From Acidobacteriota bacterium (lineage in GTDB: Bacteria > Acidobacteriota > Terriglobia > Terriglobales > Acidobacteriaceae): a DNA stretch of 7,447 nucleotides. Under the pieces are notes generated by a model, which was not told where the DNA came from, made no database searches, and saw nothing but the letters and a program-made list of their open reading frames with translations. Of the stretch, positions 1 to 5,429 are shown in pieces. Both the position numbers and the translations under genes were made by a program. The stretch is taken from NCBI GenBank assembly GCA_021778875.1, contig JAJYBT010000106.1, forward strand, positions 1-7,447, written 5' to 3'. Within the stretch, counting starts at the first letter, position 1. Each line of letters begins with the position of its first letter.

Positions 1-318
1 GCCGATGAGCTGCACGTCAAAGTGGCGCATCTGGACGGCGCGCCAGCCGGCCTCGCGGACCACGGCGAAGGCCTCGGGCAGGATCTCGTCGAGGGCTTCG
101 CGCTCGGCGGCCTTGATGGCTTCGGGGTCGGTGATGCCTTGCAACTTGCTGGCAATGCGGGCCTTGAACCCGGCGGTTTTGGCGCGCAACTCTTCGTCTG
201 AGAGCTTTTCGGTCTCCGGTTCGAGGGCATTGATGGTGGCAACCAGGGGCAGCAGGCGCTTGATGGCGCGCTCGTTGGCGGTGCCGAAAACTTTGGTGAG
301 AACTTTATCAAAAAACAC
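1..318 (-). CDS. secA: Preprotein translocase ATPase SecA, N-terminal part (runs off left edge)
   Basis: The first 106 codons of SecA, the cytosolic ATPase that drives preproteins through the SecYEG channel. The translation begins [19 protein letters not shown], continues through [20 protein letters not shown], and reaches [14 protein letters not shown] and [10 protein letters not shown] at the window edge. This is the conserved SecA N-terminus just before the first nucleotide-binding motifs, which lie outside the window. The start is GTG at 318: a GGAGA Shine-Dalgarno (324-328) sits 5 bases upstream, an in-frame TAG lies shortly before it, and the protein then begins where E. coli SecA does. 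The NYN gene ends 41 bases upstream in the same direction, so secA may be read through from it or have a promoter inside its 3' end. Identification is very secure; only the N-terminus can be judged here. Confidence 0.96.
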   Translation of the reverse strand, partial: MFFDKVLTKVFGTANERAIKRLLPLVATINALEPETEKLSDEELRAKTAGFKARIASKLQGITDPEAIKAAEREALDEILPEAFAVVREAGWRAVQMRHFDVQLIG

Positions 319-359
319 AGGGGTCTCCGTCTACCAGTGTAAATGGTGGGCGGGATGCA

Positions 360-1040
360 CTAAGGATGCGGGAGTCGGCTTTGCGCAGGATTGGGGCAGG
401 TCGAGCGCATCCCGTCGATGTGTTCGTGGAGAGAGGGGTGAATTGGATGCCAAAGCGGATCGAGCACGAAATCGATACCTTCACGGCGGGCGAGCTTAGC
501 TGCGGGGACAAAATCGGAATCGCCGGCGACCAGAACGATTTGATCCACTTGCCGCTTGAAGCTAAGAGAGGCGATGTCCAGGCCGATGCGCATATCGACT
601 CCTTTCTGACCGGTTGCATACTCGAAGTCCTCGTCTGTCAGGGTGTCGAACTTGCGACTGCCGTCCAGGAGTTGCTTTAGTCTTCCTTCTTTCAATCGCC
701 ACTCTGCATGATCCATCAGATGTCCCAGACGTAGTGCTACTTTGCGCAGCTTACGCAGCTCGTCATGCAATGCGATGCGGAAGATCGACTGCTGGGTCTT
801 GGAAAAATCAATGGCTTTTCGTGTTGCGGGGAAGTGGGCTTTTTTCTGGAGCGGCGGGCAGTCGTAGAAGAAGATGCGGTAAAGCTCGTGCTTTATGCCA
901 TTCCTCTCATCCAGATGCGACAAGGCCAGTTCAAAAGCTGTTTTTGCAACAGCTTGTGGTGCGTTGCAGTCCTTAGTCGGGTAACACGCGCGGAATCGGC
1001 GCAGAAAGAATCCGCCATCAATCAGAATTGCAGTTGGCAT
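360..1040 (-). CDS. NYN/PIN-like (DUF88, LabA-type) putative nuclease
   Basis: A 226-residue protein with the NYN-domain pattern, the PIN-like fold of predicted metal-dependent ribonucleases. It opens with AILIDGGFFLRRF (acidic D8), has FFYDCPP near residue 60 and KGVDMRIGLDIASL (D149, D155), and ends the fold with VLVAGDSDFVPAAKLARREG (D174, D176). These spaced aspartates are the expected metal-binding set, so the protein is probably catalytically intact. Residues 78-130 form a basic, helical insert (KLRKVALRLGH region), a plausible nucleic-acid contact. The start chosen is ATG at 1040: the domain begins right after it, with a weak AGGG about 11 bases upstream. An in-frame TTG at 1073 would add 11 residues unlike the family. 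One 60-base line inside the gene (781-840) is 50% GC, well below its neighbours, suggesting transfer. Its substrate is unknown, and the position beside secA does not reveal it. Confidence 0.85.
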   Translation of the reverse strand: MPTAILIDGGFFLRRFRACYPTKDCNAPQAVAKTAFELALSHLDERNGIKHELYRIFFYDCPPLQKKAHFPATRKAIDFSKTQQSIFRIALHDELRKLRKVALRLGHLMDHAEWRLKEGRLKQLLDGSRKFDTLTDEDFEYATGQKGVDMRIGLDIASLSFKRQVDQIVLVAGDSDFVPAAKLARREGIDFVLDPLWHPIHPSLHEHIDGMRSTCPNPAQSRLPHP

Positions 1041-1132
1041 ACAAAATAAAGCCCTCGGGCTCGGCCTCCACAATATGTGACGTGGATGGCGTACTGCCGG
1101 GGCTAAAACAAGGTTGCACTAAATGATCGTCG

Positions 1133-1152
1133 GAGTCAAGAAAAAATGACTC
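1133..1152. repeat. Perfect 6-bp inverted repeat with A-rich loop
   Basis: GAGTCA (1133-1138) and TGACTC (1147-1152) are exact reverse complements around an 8-base A-rich loop. On the minus strand this lies about 95 bases upstream of the NYN start codon, with TTGACT overlapping one arm. It could be an operator or a weak hairpin; the stem is short enough to be chance. Confidence 0.3.
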
Positions 1153-1442
1153 TTATGGCCATCATGCGGAACTGCAACTGGCACATTAACTGGGACATAT
1201 CGGCGGTTGCGTCGTTGCGAATGCGGACTGAGAGTTAGGTGCGGGTAGGCGTGAAGTCCTAGTGCACGGATGCTCGGAGACAGCTTCGGCGATTTGCTCA
1301 TGAGCTCTGTCGATACCGCCTTTTTTCTTCGTTGAGGGCGCGCAGCCCGGCAGAAAGGGTGGACGGAGGTAGAGAAAGGCAGAGCTGGCGTATGCTTGCT
1401 GCCAAACCAGGGCCGGGTTGGCTGTGCATGGGACGGAAGGCA

Positions 1443-1454
1443 GGAGGAGGAGGG
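1443..1454 (+). promoter_or_regulatory. Extended Shine-Dalgarno fixing the DinB-family start
   Basis: Repeated GGA triplets ending in GGG sit 6 bases before ATG 1461. They decide this start over the upstream in-frame codons and predict efficient translation. Confidence 0.75.
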
Positions 1455-1460
1455 ATAACG

Positions 1461-1937
1461 ATGAGCGAACAGTACGAATTGCGGCAGCATGTGCTTGCGC
1501 TGCTGACGGGCGGGCATGCGCACGCGACGTTTGATGCGGCAGTCAAGGATCTGCCCGCTGCGCTGCGCGGAAAGAGGCCCCGGGGTGCAGAACACTCGCC
1601 GTGGGAGGTGCTGGAGCACATGCGGATTGCGCAGTGGGACATTCTGGAGTTTTCGCGGAATCCGCAGCATGTGTCGCCGGAGTGGCCCGAGGGGTACTGG
1701 CCCGCGACGCGCGCGCCGAAGGATGAGAAGGCGTGGAATGCGAGCGTGCGGGCGTTTCGCAGGGACCTGAAGGCGATGTGCGACCTGGTGGCGGATGAGG
1801 CGACGGACCTGTATGTGCGGATTCCGCATGGGACCGGGCAGACGATTCTGCGAGAGGCGCTGCTGACGGCGGACCACAATGCGTATCATCTGGGCGAGCT
1901 GGTGCTGCTGCGGCGGCTGCTGGGTGCGTGGGGATAA
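1461..1937 (+). CDS. DinB-family (four-helix bundle, putative metal-binding) protein
   Basis: A 158-residue protein of the DinB/YfiT-like superfamily, whose members are small four-helix bundles. Many bind a divalent metal through three histidines, and some act as thiol-dependent transferases. The visible family marks are HSPWEVLEHMRIAQWDILEF near residues 45-64 (H53) and ADHNAYHLGELVLLRRLLG near the C-terminus (H139, H143), which gives the expected histidine triad. Length is typical. The start is ATG at 1461, preceded by an unusually long purine tract (GGAGGAGGAGGG, 1443-1454), a very strong Shine-Dalgarno. Upstream in-frame codons back to 1332 are rejected because nothing conserved precedes MSEQYELRQH. 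Despite the name, this is not DNA polymerase IV. The substrate cannot be told from sequence. The gene converges on tmk with 3 bases between stop codons. Confidence 0.85.
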   Translation: MSEQYELRQHVLALLTGGHAHATFDAAVKDLPAALRGKRPRGAEHSPWEVLEHMRIAQWDILEFSRNPQHVSPEWPEGYWPATRAPKDEKAWNASVRAFRRDLKAMCDLVADEATDLYVRIPHGTGQTILREALLTADHNAYHLGELVLLRRLLGAWG

Positions 1938-1940
1938 CTG

Positions 1941-2609
1941 CTAACAGGTGTGGCCGGCAGTGACGAGGCGTTCGCTGATGGCTTCGAGGATTTGTTCGTG
2001 GACTTCTTCGATGCCTAAATTGCCTTCAATGAGGATGACGCGGTTGGGTTCGCGGGCGGCGATTTCTCGGTACTTCTCCCAGACGCGCTGATAGAAGGCT
2101 TCCTGCTCCAGCTCGAAGCGGCTTTCGTCCTGGCCGGTCTGTTGCGTCTGGCGCTGGTTGCGGCTGCGGGCGCGGGCGAGGCTGGCGTCGAGCGAGGGTA
2201 GCAGCAACAGGGTGATGTCCGGCTGCAGGTTGCCGCAGATGAGGCGGTGGAGGTCCAGCACGGCCTGGGAGCCGAGTTGGCGGCCGCCGCCCTGGTAGGC
2301 CTCAGTGGAATCCGTGAAACGGTCGCAGAGGACGATGCGGCCGGCGACGAGGGCGGGCTCGATGACCTCGGCGATGGCCTGAGCGCGGTCGGCAAACATG
2401 AGCGCCATTTCGGTCATGGGCGCGAGGGCGGTGGAGCGGGAGTCGAGGAGCAGGGCGCGGATGCGGTCGCCGGTGGCGGTTCCTCCAGGCTGGCGGGTGA
2501 CGACGGGGTCGAGGCCGCGCTTCTGCATCCAGGCGGCCAATCGCTTGATTTGCGTGGTCTTGCCGGATCCGTCGAGACCTTCGAGGGTGATGAATAGACC
2601 GCGCGGCAT
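1941..2609 (-). CDS. tmk: Thymidylate kinase (dTMP kinase)
   Basis: A 222-residue cytosolic kinase that phosphorylates dTMP to dTDP with ATP, a required step in dTTP synthesis. The P-loop is GLDGSGKTT (residues 11-19). The dTMP-site segment is TRQPGGT (38-44), followed by the DRFTDSTEAYQGGGR motif (96-110) and PDITLLL (130-136). An arginine-rich LID region follows (about 144-164, RARSRNQR then SRFE), resembling the E. coli-type enzyme with catalytic basic residues in the LID. Length is normal for the family. The segment TRQPGGT carries Q40 where E. coli and most bacteria have glutamate. The start ATG at 2609 places the P-loop at the usual distance, though no clear Shine-Dalgarno precedes it. 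It has its own promoter region facing the divergent gene at 2864, and its stop lies 3 bases from that of the DinB gene. Confidence 0.96.
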   Translation of the reverse strand: MPRGLFITLEGLDGSGKTTQIKRLAAWMQKRGLDPVVTRQPGGTATGDRIRALLLDSRSTALAPMTEMALMFADRAQAIAEVIEPALVAGRIVLCDRFTDSTEAYQGGGRQLGSQAVLDLHRLICGNLQPDITLLLLPSLDASLARARSRNQRQTQQTGQDESRFELEQEAFYQRVWEKYREIAAREPNRVILIEGNLGIEEVHEQILEAISERLVTAGHTC

Positions 2610-2863
2610 GGCGTGAGTCTATCACTGAAGACGGTTGCGCATGGGTTGTGGTACAAACGTGTATTCCCCAGAGAGGTCAGAGTTTTTAAGGGCGGTACCG
2701 CGAGCGGGTAGGGTCACTCCTTGTGCTACCCCGGACGATAGTCATCTGTCGCCGGGAACACGGACGGGAGGATAATCCTGAGAACGCTGCTGGTTCCGTC
2801 GTGGAGATTTCGTGTGTAAATGCGAAGGGACGCAGGCAACTGCGCTCCGCTGGAGATGAAAGC
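2610..2863. other. Divergent intergenic region between tmk and the outer-membrane protein gene
   Basis: About 254 bases that should carry promoters for both directions. I see a possible plus-strand -10 (GATAAT, 2771-2776) within the near-palindrome AGGATAATCCT (2769-2779), but no good -35 at 16-18 bases. A weak dyad GGGTAG/CTACCC lies at 2706-2731, and a tetraloop hairpin at 2827-2847. The reading frame of the downstream gene is open back to 2723, but the extra residues look non-conserved and lack signal-peptide character. Confidence 0.45.
2827..2847 (+). promoter_or_regulatory. Small 5'-leader hairpin with GCAA tetraloop
   Basis: CGCAG (2831-2835) pairs with CTGCG (2840-2844) around GCAA, a stable GNRA-type tetraloop. 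Flanking bases add a few more pairs with one bulged A. The hairpin ends 4 bases before the GGAG ribosome site (2852-2855), so it could affect translation of the downstream gene. It does not match a riboswitch class I recognise. Confidence 0.3.
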
Positions 2864-3829
2864 GTGAACCTCTCTGCGATGAAACGATTTGCTCTGTGCG
2901 GCGGCCTTGTGGCCGGTCTGCTTGCGGCCAAGCCATTACTTGGCCAGAACCTGACGCTGGAGGGACAGACGGGCGGGTTTATCACGCCGACGGCGTATGT
3001 GGTGTACACGGAGCCGGGGACGGTTTTCTCGCATCCGGCGCTGGGGTACCACTTTGTGAATGCATCGAAGGTGATCGGCAACGTGCACACCTTCAGCATT
3101 GCGGAGGGGTTTGCCAACCGCGCCGAGGTGGGCTATACGCGGAGCGTTCACACGATGGGCGACAGCCCGGCGTTCAGCGAACTGTGGCACTACGCGGGGA
3201 TGAACATCTTCAGCGGAAAAGTGGTGGCGCTGAAGGAAGGCACGGGCGGCGAGTGGATGCCGGGCGTAGGCGTGGGCTTTGTGGTGCGAACGCAGGACCG
3301 TTTTGTGAGCGGGGCTCTGAATCAGGCGCTGACCGGGCAACTCAAGTCCTATACGAACGGCGATGTGTATGTGGCGGTGACGAAGACGTATCTGAAACCG
3401 CCGGTGCCGTTCCTGCTGAACCTGGGTTGGAAAGCGACGAACGCGTCGATTTATGGGCTGGGCGGGCAGGCCACGCGGTTTGGCGGGCGGCTGTTCGGCG
3501 GGCTGGGGATACCGCTGCCGGGGCCGTTCCACACGGCGATTGTGCCGGCGGCTGGATTTACGCAGGAGCCGCCGCAGGTAAAGAACCTGGGCGCGATTCT
3601 GGTGGGCGGGAAGGCGCATATCCCCACGACGCTGGACTATGCGGTGCGGGTGACGCAGAAGGACAATCCGCACTTTGCGTTTGATATCGGGGTGGGTCAG
3701 GTGGCGGGAACGATTGGGCAAACGGCCGTGCCGACGGGGTTGCCGGCGCCGGCACCGCCTTATGTGCTTGTGCCGGTGAATCTGGAAGCCAGGCACGTGC
3801 TGGGCGTGGGGTTGAGCCTGCGCTATTAA
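2864..3829 (+). CDS. Probable outer-membrane beta-barrel protein, unrecognised family
   Basis: About 321 residues. A signal peptide is visible: a positive start (MKR at residues 6-8), then a hydrophobic core (FALCGGLVAGLLAA), with cleavage probably near LLG-QN at residues 27-29. The mature part is rich in glycine and aromatics, with alternating patterns typical of beta strands, for example ATRFGGRLFGGLGIPLPG and DYAVRVTQKDNPHFAFDIGVG. It ends LGVGLSLRY, a terminal aromatic strand like the C-terminal signal of outer-membrane barrels. No cysteine follows a lipobox, so it is not a lipoprotein. I chose GTG 2864 because GGAG lies 8 bases upstream. ATG 2879, five codons in, is the main alternative and gives the same mature protein (316 residues); the frame is also open to 2723. 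Channel, transporter or structural roles are all possible. A resemblance to DUF3034-type proteins is only a guess. Confidence 0.75.
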   Translation: MNLSAMKRFALCGGLVAGLLAAKPLLGQNLTLEGQTGGFITPTAYVVYTEPGTVFSHPALGYHFVNASKVIGNVHTFSIAEGFANRAEVGYTRSVHTMGDSPAFSELWHYAGMNIFSGKVVALKEGTGGEWMPGVGVGFVVRTQDRFVSGALNQALTGQLKSYTNGDVYVAVTKTYLKPPVPFLLNLGWKATNASIYGLGGQATRFGGRLFGGLGIPLPGPFHTAIVPAAGFTQEPPQVKNLGAILVGGKAHIPTTLDYAVRVTQKDNPHFAFDIGVGQVAGTIGQTAVPTGLPAPAPPYVLVPVNLEARHVLGVGLSLRY

Positions 3830-3865
3830 CGTGCTGCGGGTCAGTGGGTTGCGCCGCGGGAATAT

Positions 3866-3912
3866 CCGGCAAGGCAACGGGCGCGGTGAATTCTGCAACT
3901 TCTCGTTGCCGG
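3866..3912. repeat. Inverted repeat with long loop just after the outer-membrane protein gene
   Basis: CCGGCAA (3866-3872) is the exact reverse complement of TTGCCGG (3906-3912). An alternative pairing joins GGCAACG (3873-3879) to CGTTGCC (3904-3910). The two overlapping options resemble a switchable structure, but there is no T-run after it, so it is not a standard intrinsic terminator. Confidence 0.35.
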
Positions 3913-3937
3913 CAGTGTCTCAATGGGGGTAGCAAGT

Positions 3938-3961
3938 TAATGCGGCGGATGAGGGCCGCAT
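3938..3961 (+). repeat. Direct repeat copy 1, containing a perfect 7-bp hairpin
   Basis: This copy begins TAATGCGG and ends ATGAGGGCCGC. Within it ATGCGGC (3940-3946) pairs perfectly with GCCGCAT (3955-3961) around an 8-base loop. The same start and end blocks recur at 4010-4032. Confidence 0.6.
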
Positions 3962-4009
3962 GACTGGAAGGATTCGCCGCTCCGAAAGGATCTCCTGCAC
4001 GAGATGGCG

Positions 4010-4032
4010 TAATGCGGTGCAATGAGGGCCGC
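4010..4032 (+). repeat. Direct repeat copy 2, hairpin partly decayed
   Basis: It shares TAATGCGG and ATGAGGGCCGC with copy 1, 72 bases downstream start to start, with a 4-base instead of a 3-base middle. Only GCGG/CCGC (4014-4017 and 4029-4032) still pair. It ends about 84 bases before the start codon of the WxxGxW gene. Confidence 0.6.
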
Positions 4033-4102
4033 TGCAAGTTCACCATCATCCGGCGATGCGGTTGGAAGCAGTTTTTCAACGGCATGGCAGGGTGGATAGA
4101 TT

Positions 4103-4109
4103 GAGGAGG
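4103..4109 (+). promoter_or_regulatory. Strong Shine-Dalgarno of the WxxGxW gene
   Basis: GAGGAGG with a 7-base spacer to ATG 4117. It settles the start despite an overlapping open frame that begins at 4056. Confidence 0.8.
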
Positions 4110-4116
4110 TTTTCCC

Positions 4117-5370
4117 ATGAGACGGCTACGGCAAGTACGTTGGCTCTTTCTGGCGCTTGTTCTTTCGCTTGTACCGGCATCGTCGTATGCCGGGGTGTTC
4201 ATCAGCGTGGGTTTTGCTCCGCCGGTGCTGCCAGTCTATGTGCAGCCGCCGTGCCCGCAGCCGGGGCTGATGTGGGCGCCGGGCTACTGGGCGTATGGCG
4301 AAGACGGCTATTACTGGGTTCCGGGCGCGTGGGTGCCGGCTCCGTATATTGGAGCACTGTGGACGCCGCCATACTGGGGCTGGGATAACGGGCTGTATAT
4401 GTTCCACCCCGGCTATTGGGGTCCGCAGGTGGGCTACTACGGCGGCGTGAACTACGGCTTCGGCTATCTGGGCGTGGGGTTCGTGGGCGGCATGTGGCGC
4501 GGGAACGATTTCTACTATAACCGGGCGGCGTGGCGCGTGGATGACCAGCGCATCCATGACTACTATGAGGACCGCCGGGATTGGGACAGGCACTGGGTGT
4601 CGCGGGATAGCCGCATTTCCTACAGCGGCGGACCGGGCGGCATCCGGCATGAACCGGACCAGCGGGAACGCATGGCGATGCGCGACGCGCACATCGAACG
4701 GACGTCGTTCCAGGAACAGCACCAGCGGGAGGCAATGAACAACCGGAATGCGTATGCGCGGTTTAACGGCGGACGTCCTGCGAATGTGGTTGCGAACCGG
4801 CCGCTGCAGGCTGAGTCGCACCCGGCGCCGCGGAGCTTCCGGCAGGGGCCGCAGAACTCGTATGGCGACCGGGCGGGAGCGCAGATGAATCAGGGCGCGC
4901 AGCCGAGGTCGATGCAGCAGCGCGGGCAGGGCTACCAGGATTGGCAGCGCGGCAATCAGGGAGTCCAGAACCAGCAGATGCAGCGTGGGAACCAGGCGTA
5001 CCAGAACCGGCAGATGCAGCAGGCGAACCCCGGATACCAGCCGCGCTCGTACCAGCAGCAGGGGCAGGGATACCAGAATCGCCAGATGCAGCAGCCGCAG
5101 AATCGTCAGCAGCCGCAGTTTCAGCAGCAGAACAACCAGCGGTTCGAGAATCGGCAGATGCAGCAGCCGCAGTTTCAGCAGCAGAACAACCAGCGGTTCG
5201 AGAACCGGCAGTTGCAGCAGCCGCAGTATCGTCAGCAGCCGCAGTTTCAGCAGCAGAACAACCAGCGGTTCGAGAATCGGCAGATGCAGCAGAATCGGCA
5301 GCCGGCTCCGCAGCCCCGCCCGGCTCCTGGCGGCAGGGATGAGGGCAAGCCGGGGCAGAGGGGCCGATAA
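4117..5370 (+). CDS. Secreted WxxGxW (YXWGXW-repeat) protein with Q/N-rich repeat tail
   Basis: A 417-residue exported protein. A Sec signal peptide covers residues 1-25 (MRRLRQVRWLFLALVLSLVP, cleavage near SSYA-GV). Residues 50-135 are rich in W, Y, G and P. They hold two W-x-x-G-x-W motifs, WAPGYW (53-58) and WVPGAW (67-72), with variants WTPPYW (82-87) and FHPGYW (96-101), matching the YXWGXW repeat family of unknown function. Residues 135-210 are charged (RIHDYYEDRRDWDRHW). From about 250 to 400 the chain is low-complexity and Q/N-rich: degenerate YQNRQMQQ repeats come first, then three near-identical 18-residue units (QQPQFQQQNNQRFENRQM). A basic proline-rich end follows. The start ATG is fixed by GAGGAGG (4103-4109), 7 bases upstream. 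It is likely a periplasmic or surface protein; no catalytic motif is visible. A terminator follows directly. Confidence 0.85.
   Translation: MRRLRQVRWLFLALVLSLVPASSYAGVFISVGFAPPVLPVYVQPPCPQPGLMWAPGYWAYGEDGYYWVPGAWVPAPYIGALWTPPYWGWDNGLYMFHPGYWGPQVGYYGGVNYGFGYLGVGFVGGMWRGNDFYYNRAAWRVDDQRIHDYYEDRRDWDRHWVSRDSRISYSGGPGGIRHEPDQRERMAMRDAHIERTSFQEQHQREAMNNRNAYARFNGGRPANVVANRPLQAESHPAPRSFRQGPQNSYGDRAGAQMNQGAQPRSMQQRGQGYQDWQRGNQGVQNQQMQRGNQAYQNRQMQQANPGYQPRSYQQQGQGYQNRQMQQPQNRQQPQFQQQNNQRFENRQMQQPQFQQQNNQRFENRQLQQPQYRQQPQFQQQNNQRFENRQMQQNRQPAPQPRPAPGGRDEGKPGQRGR
5089..5286 (+). repeat. In-frame tandem repeats (72-54-72 bp) coding for a Q/N-rich tail
   Basis: Three 54-bp units lie at 5107-5160, 5161-5214 and 5233-5286. 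The first and third are each preceded by an 18-bp piece (5089-5106 and 5215-5232). This makes two 72-bp blocks (5089-5160 and 5215-5286) that differ by a single base in my reading, changing one Asn codon to Tyr. The middle unit differs from the others at two positions. All lengths are multiples of 18, so the frame is kept. Looser copies of a related unit (YQNRQMQQ) lie upstream at about 4960-5090. Confidence 0.9.
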
Positions 5371-5394
5371 CCCTGGCAGGCTGAACGCAGCTTG

Positions 5395-5426
5395 AGAAAA
5401 GCCCACGGTGCGCCGCGGGCTTTTCT
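5395..5426. terminator. Bidirectional intrinsic terminator between the WxxGxW gene and recJ
   Basis: AGAAAAGCCC (5395-5404) and GGGCTTTTCT (5417-5426) are perfect reverse complements. An inner CGG/CCG pair lies across an A/C mismatch, with a TGCG loop. The A-run on one side and T-run on the other give a U-tract in either direction, so it can end both convergent transcripts. Outer AACGC (5384-5388) and GCGTT (5427-5431) extend the dyad with a bulge; the right arm overlaps the recJ stop codon. Confidence 0.9.
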
Positions 5427-5429
5427 GCG

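Larger units (their letters stand above)
1041..1460. other. Gene-free, lower-GC intergenic stretch between divergent NYN and DinB genes
   Basis: About 420 bases with no convincing gene on either strand. The line 1141-1200 is only about 42% GC, against about 65% in the DinB gene. It should hold the promoters of the two divergent genes, but no pair of -35/-10 boxes with good spacing is clear: a minus-strand TTGACT at 1134-1139 has no matching -10. A short dyad lies at 1133-1152. A minus-strand open frame of 60 codons (1119-1301) has no clear ribosome site and no recognisable product. The DinB frame stays open upstream to 1332, but those codons look untranslated. Confidence 0.6.
3830..4116. other. 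Intergenic region rich in dyads between two exported-protein genes
   Basis: These 287 bases contain no gene I can support. They hold a long-loop dyad (3866-3912), a perfect hairpin (3940-3961) and a second degenerate copy of the same sequence (4010-4032). No clear -35/-10 pair was found. The structure suggests either a weak end signal for the upstream gene plus a regulated leader for the downstream one, or mobile repeat remnants. Confidence 0.5.

Noticed and set aside
1111..1139. Possible sigma-70 promoter for the NYN gene (TTGACT at 1134-1139, minus strand)
   Set aside because: No -10-like hexamer lies 16-18 bases downstream; the -35 match alone is too common.
1119..1889. 256-codon minus-strand frame opposite the DinB gene, including a 60-codon tail (1119-1301) in the intergenic stretch
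   Set aside because: Most of it mirrors the DinB gene. The tail starting at ATG 1301 has no clear Shine-Dalgarno and no recognisable protein features.
2723..2863. N-terminal extension of the outer-membrane protein to the upstream start at 2723
   Set aside because: The added 47 residues are charged and would bury the signal peptide, and GGAG correctly spaced before GTG 2864 explains the start better.
2800..2863. Riboswitch-like leader, including a c-di-GMP (GEMM) type, because of a GGGACGCA block
   Set aside because: The remaining conserved positions and the two-stem layout of that class are not present; only one short hairpin is supported.
2936..3898. 320-codon minus-strand frame opposite the outer-membrane protein gene
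   Set aside because: Arg/His/Pro-rich shadow; the plus strand has a signal peptide, ribosome site and barrel-like pattern.
4960..5290. CRISPR-like array from evenly repeated DNA
   Set aside because: The repeats are contiguous, in frame and coding, with no unique spacers.
4126..5406. Long 426-codon open frame on the minus strand
   Set aside because: It is the mirror of the WxxGxW gene. High GC and repetitive CAG/CCG codons keep the opposite frame open; the product is arginine/leucine/proline-rich nonsense with no ribosome site or motif.
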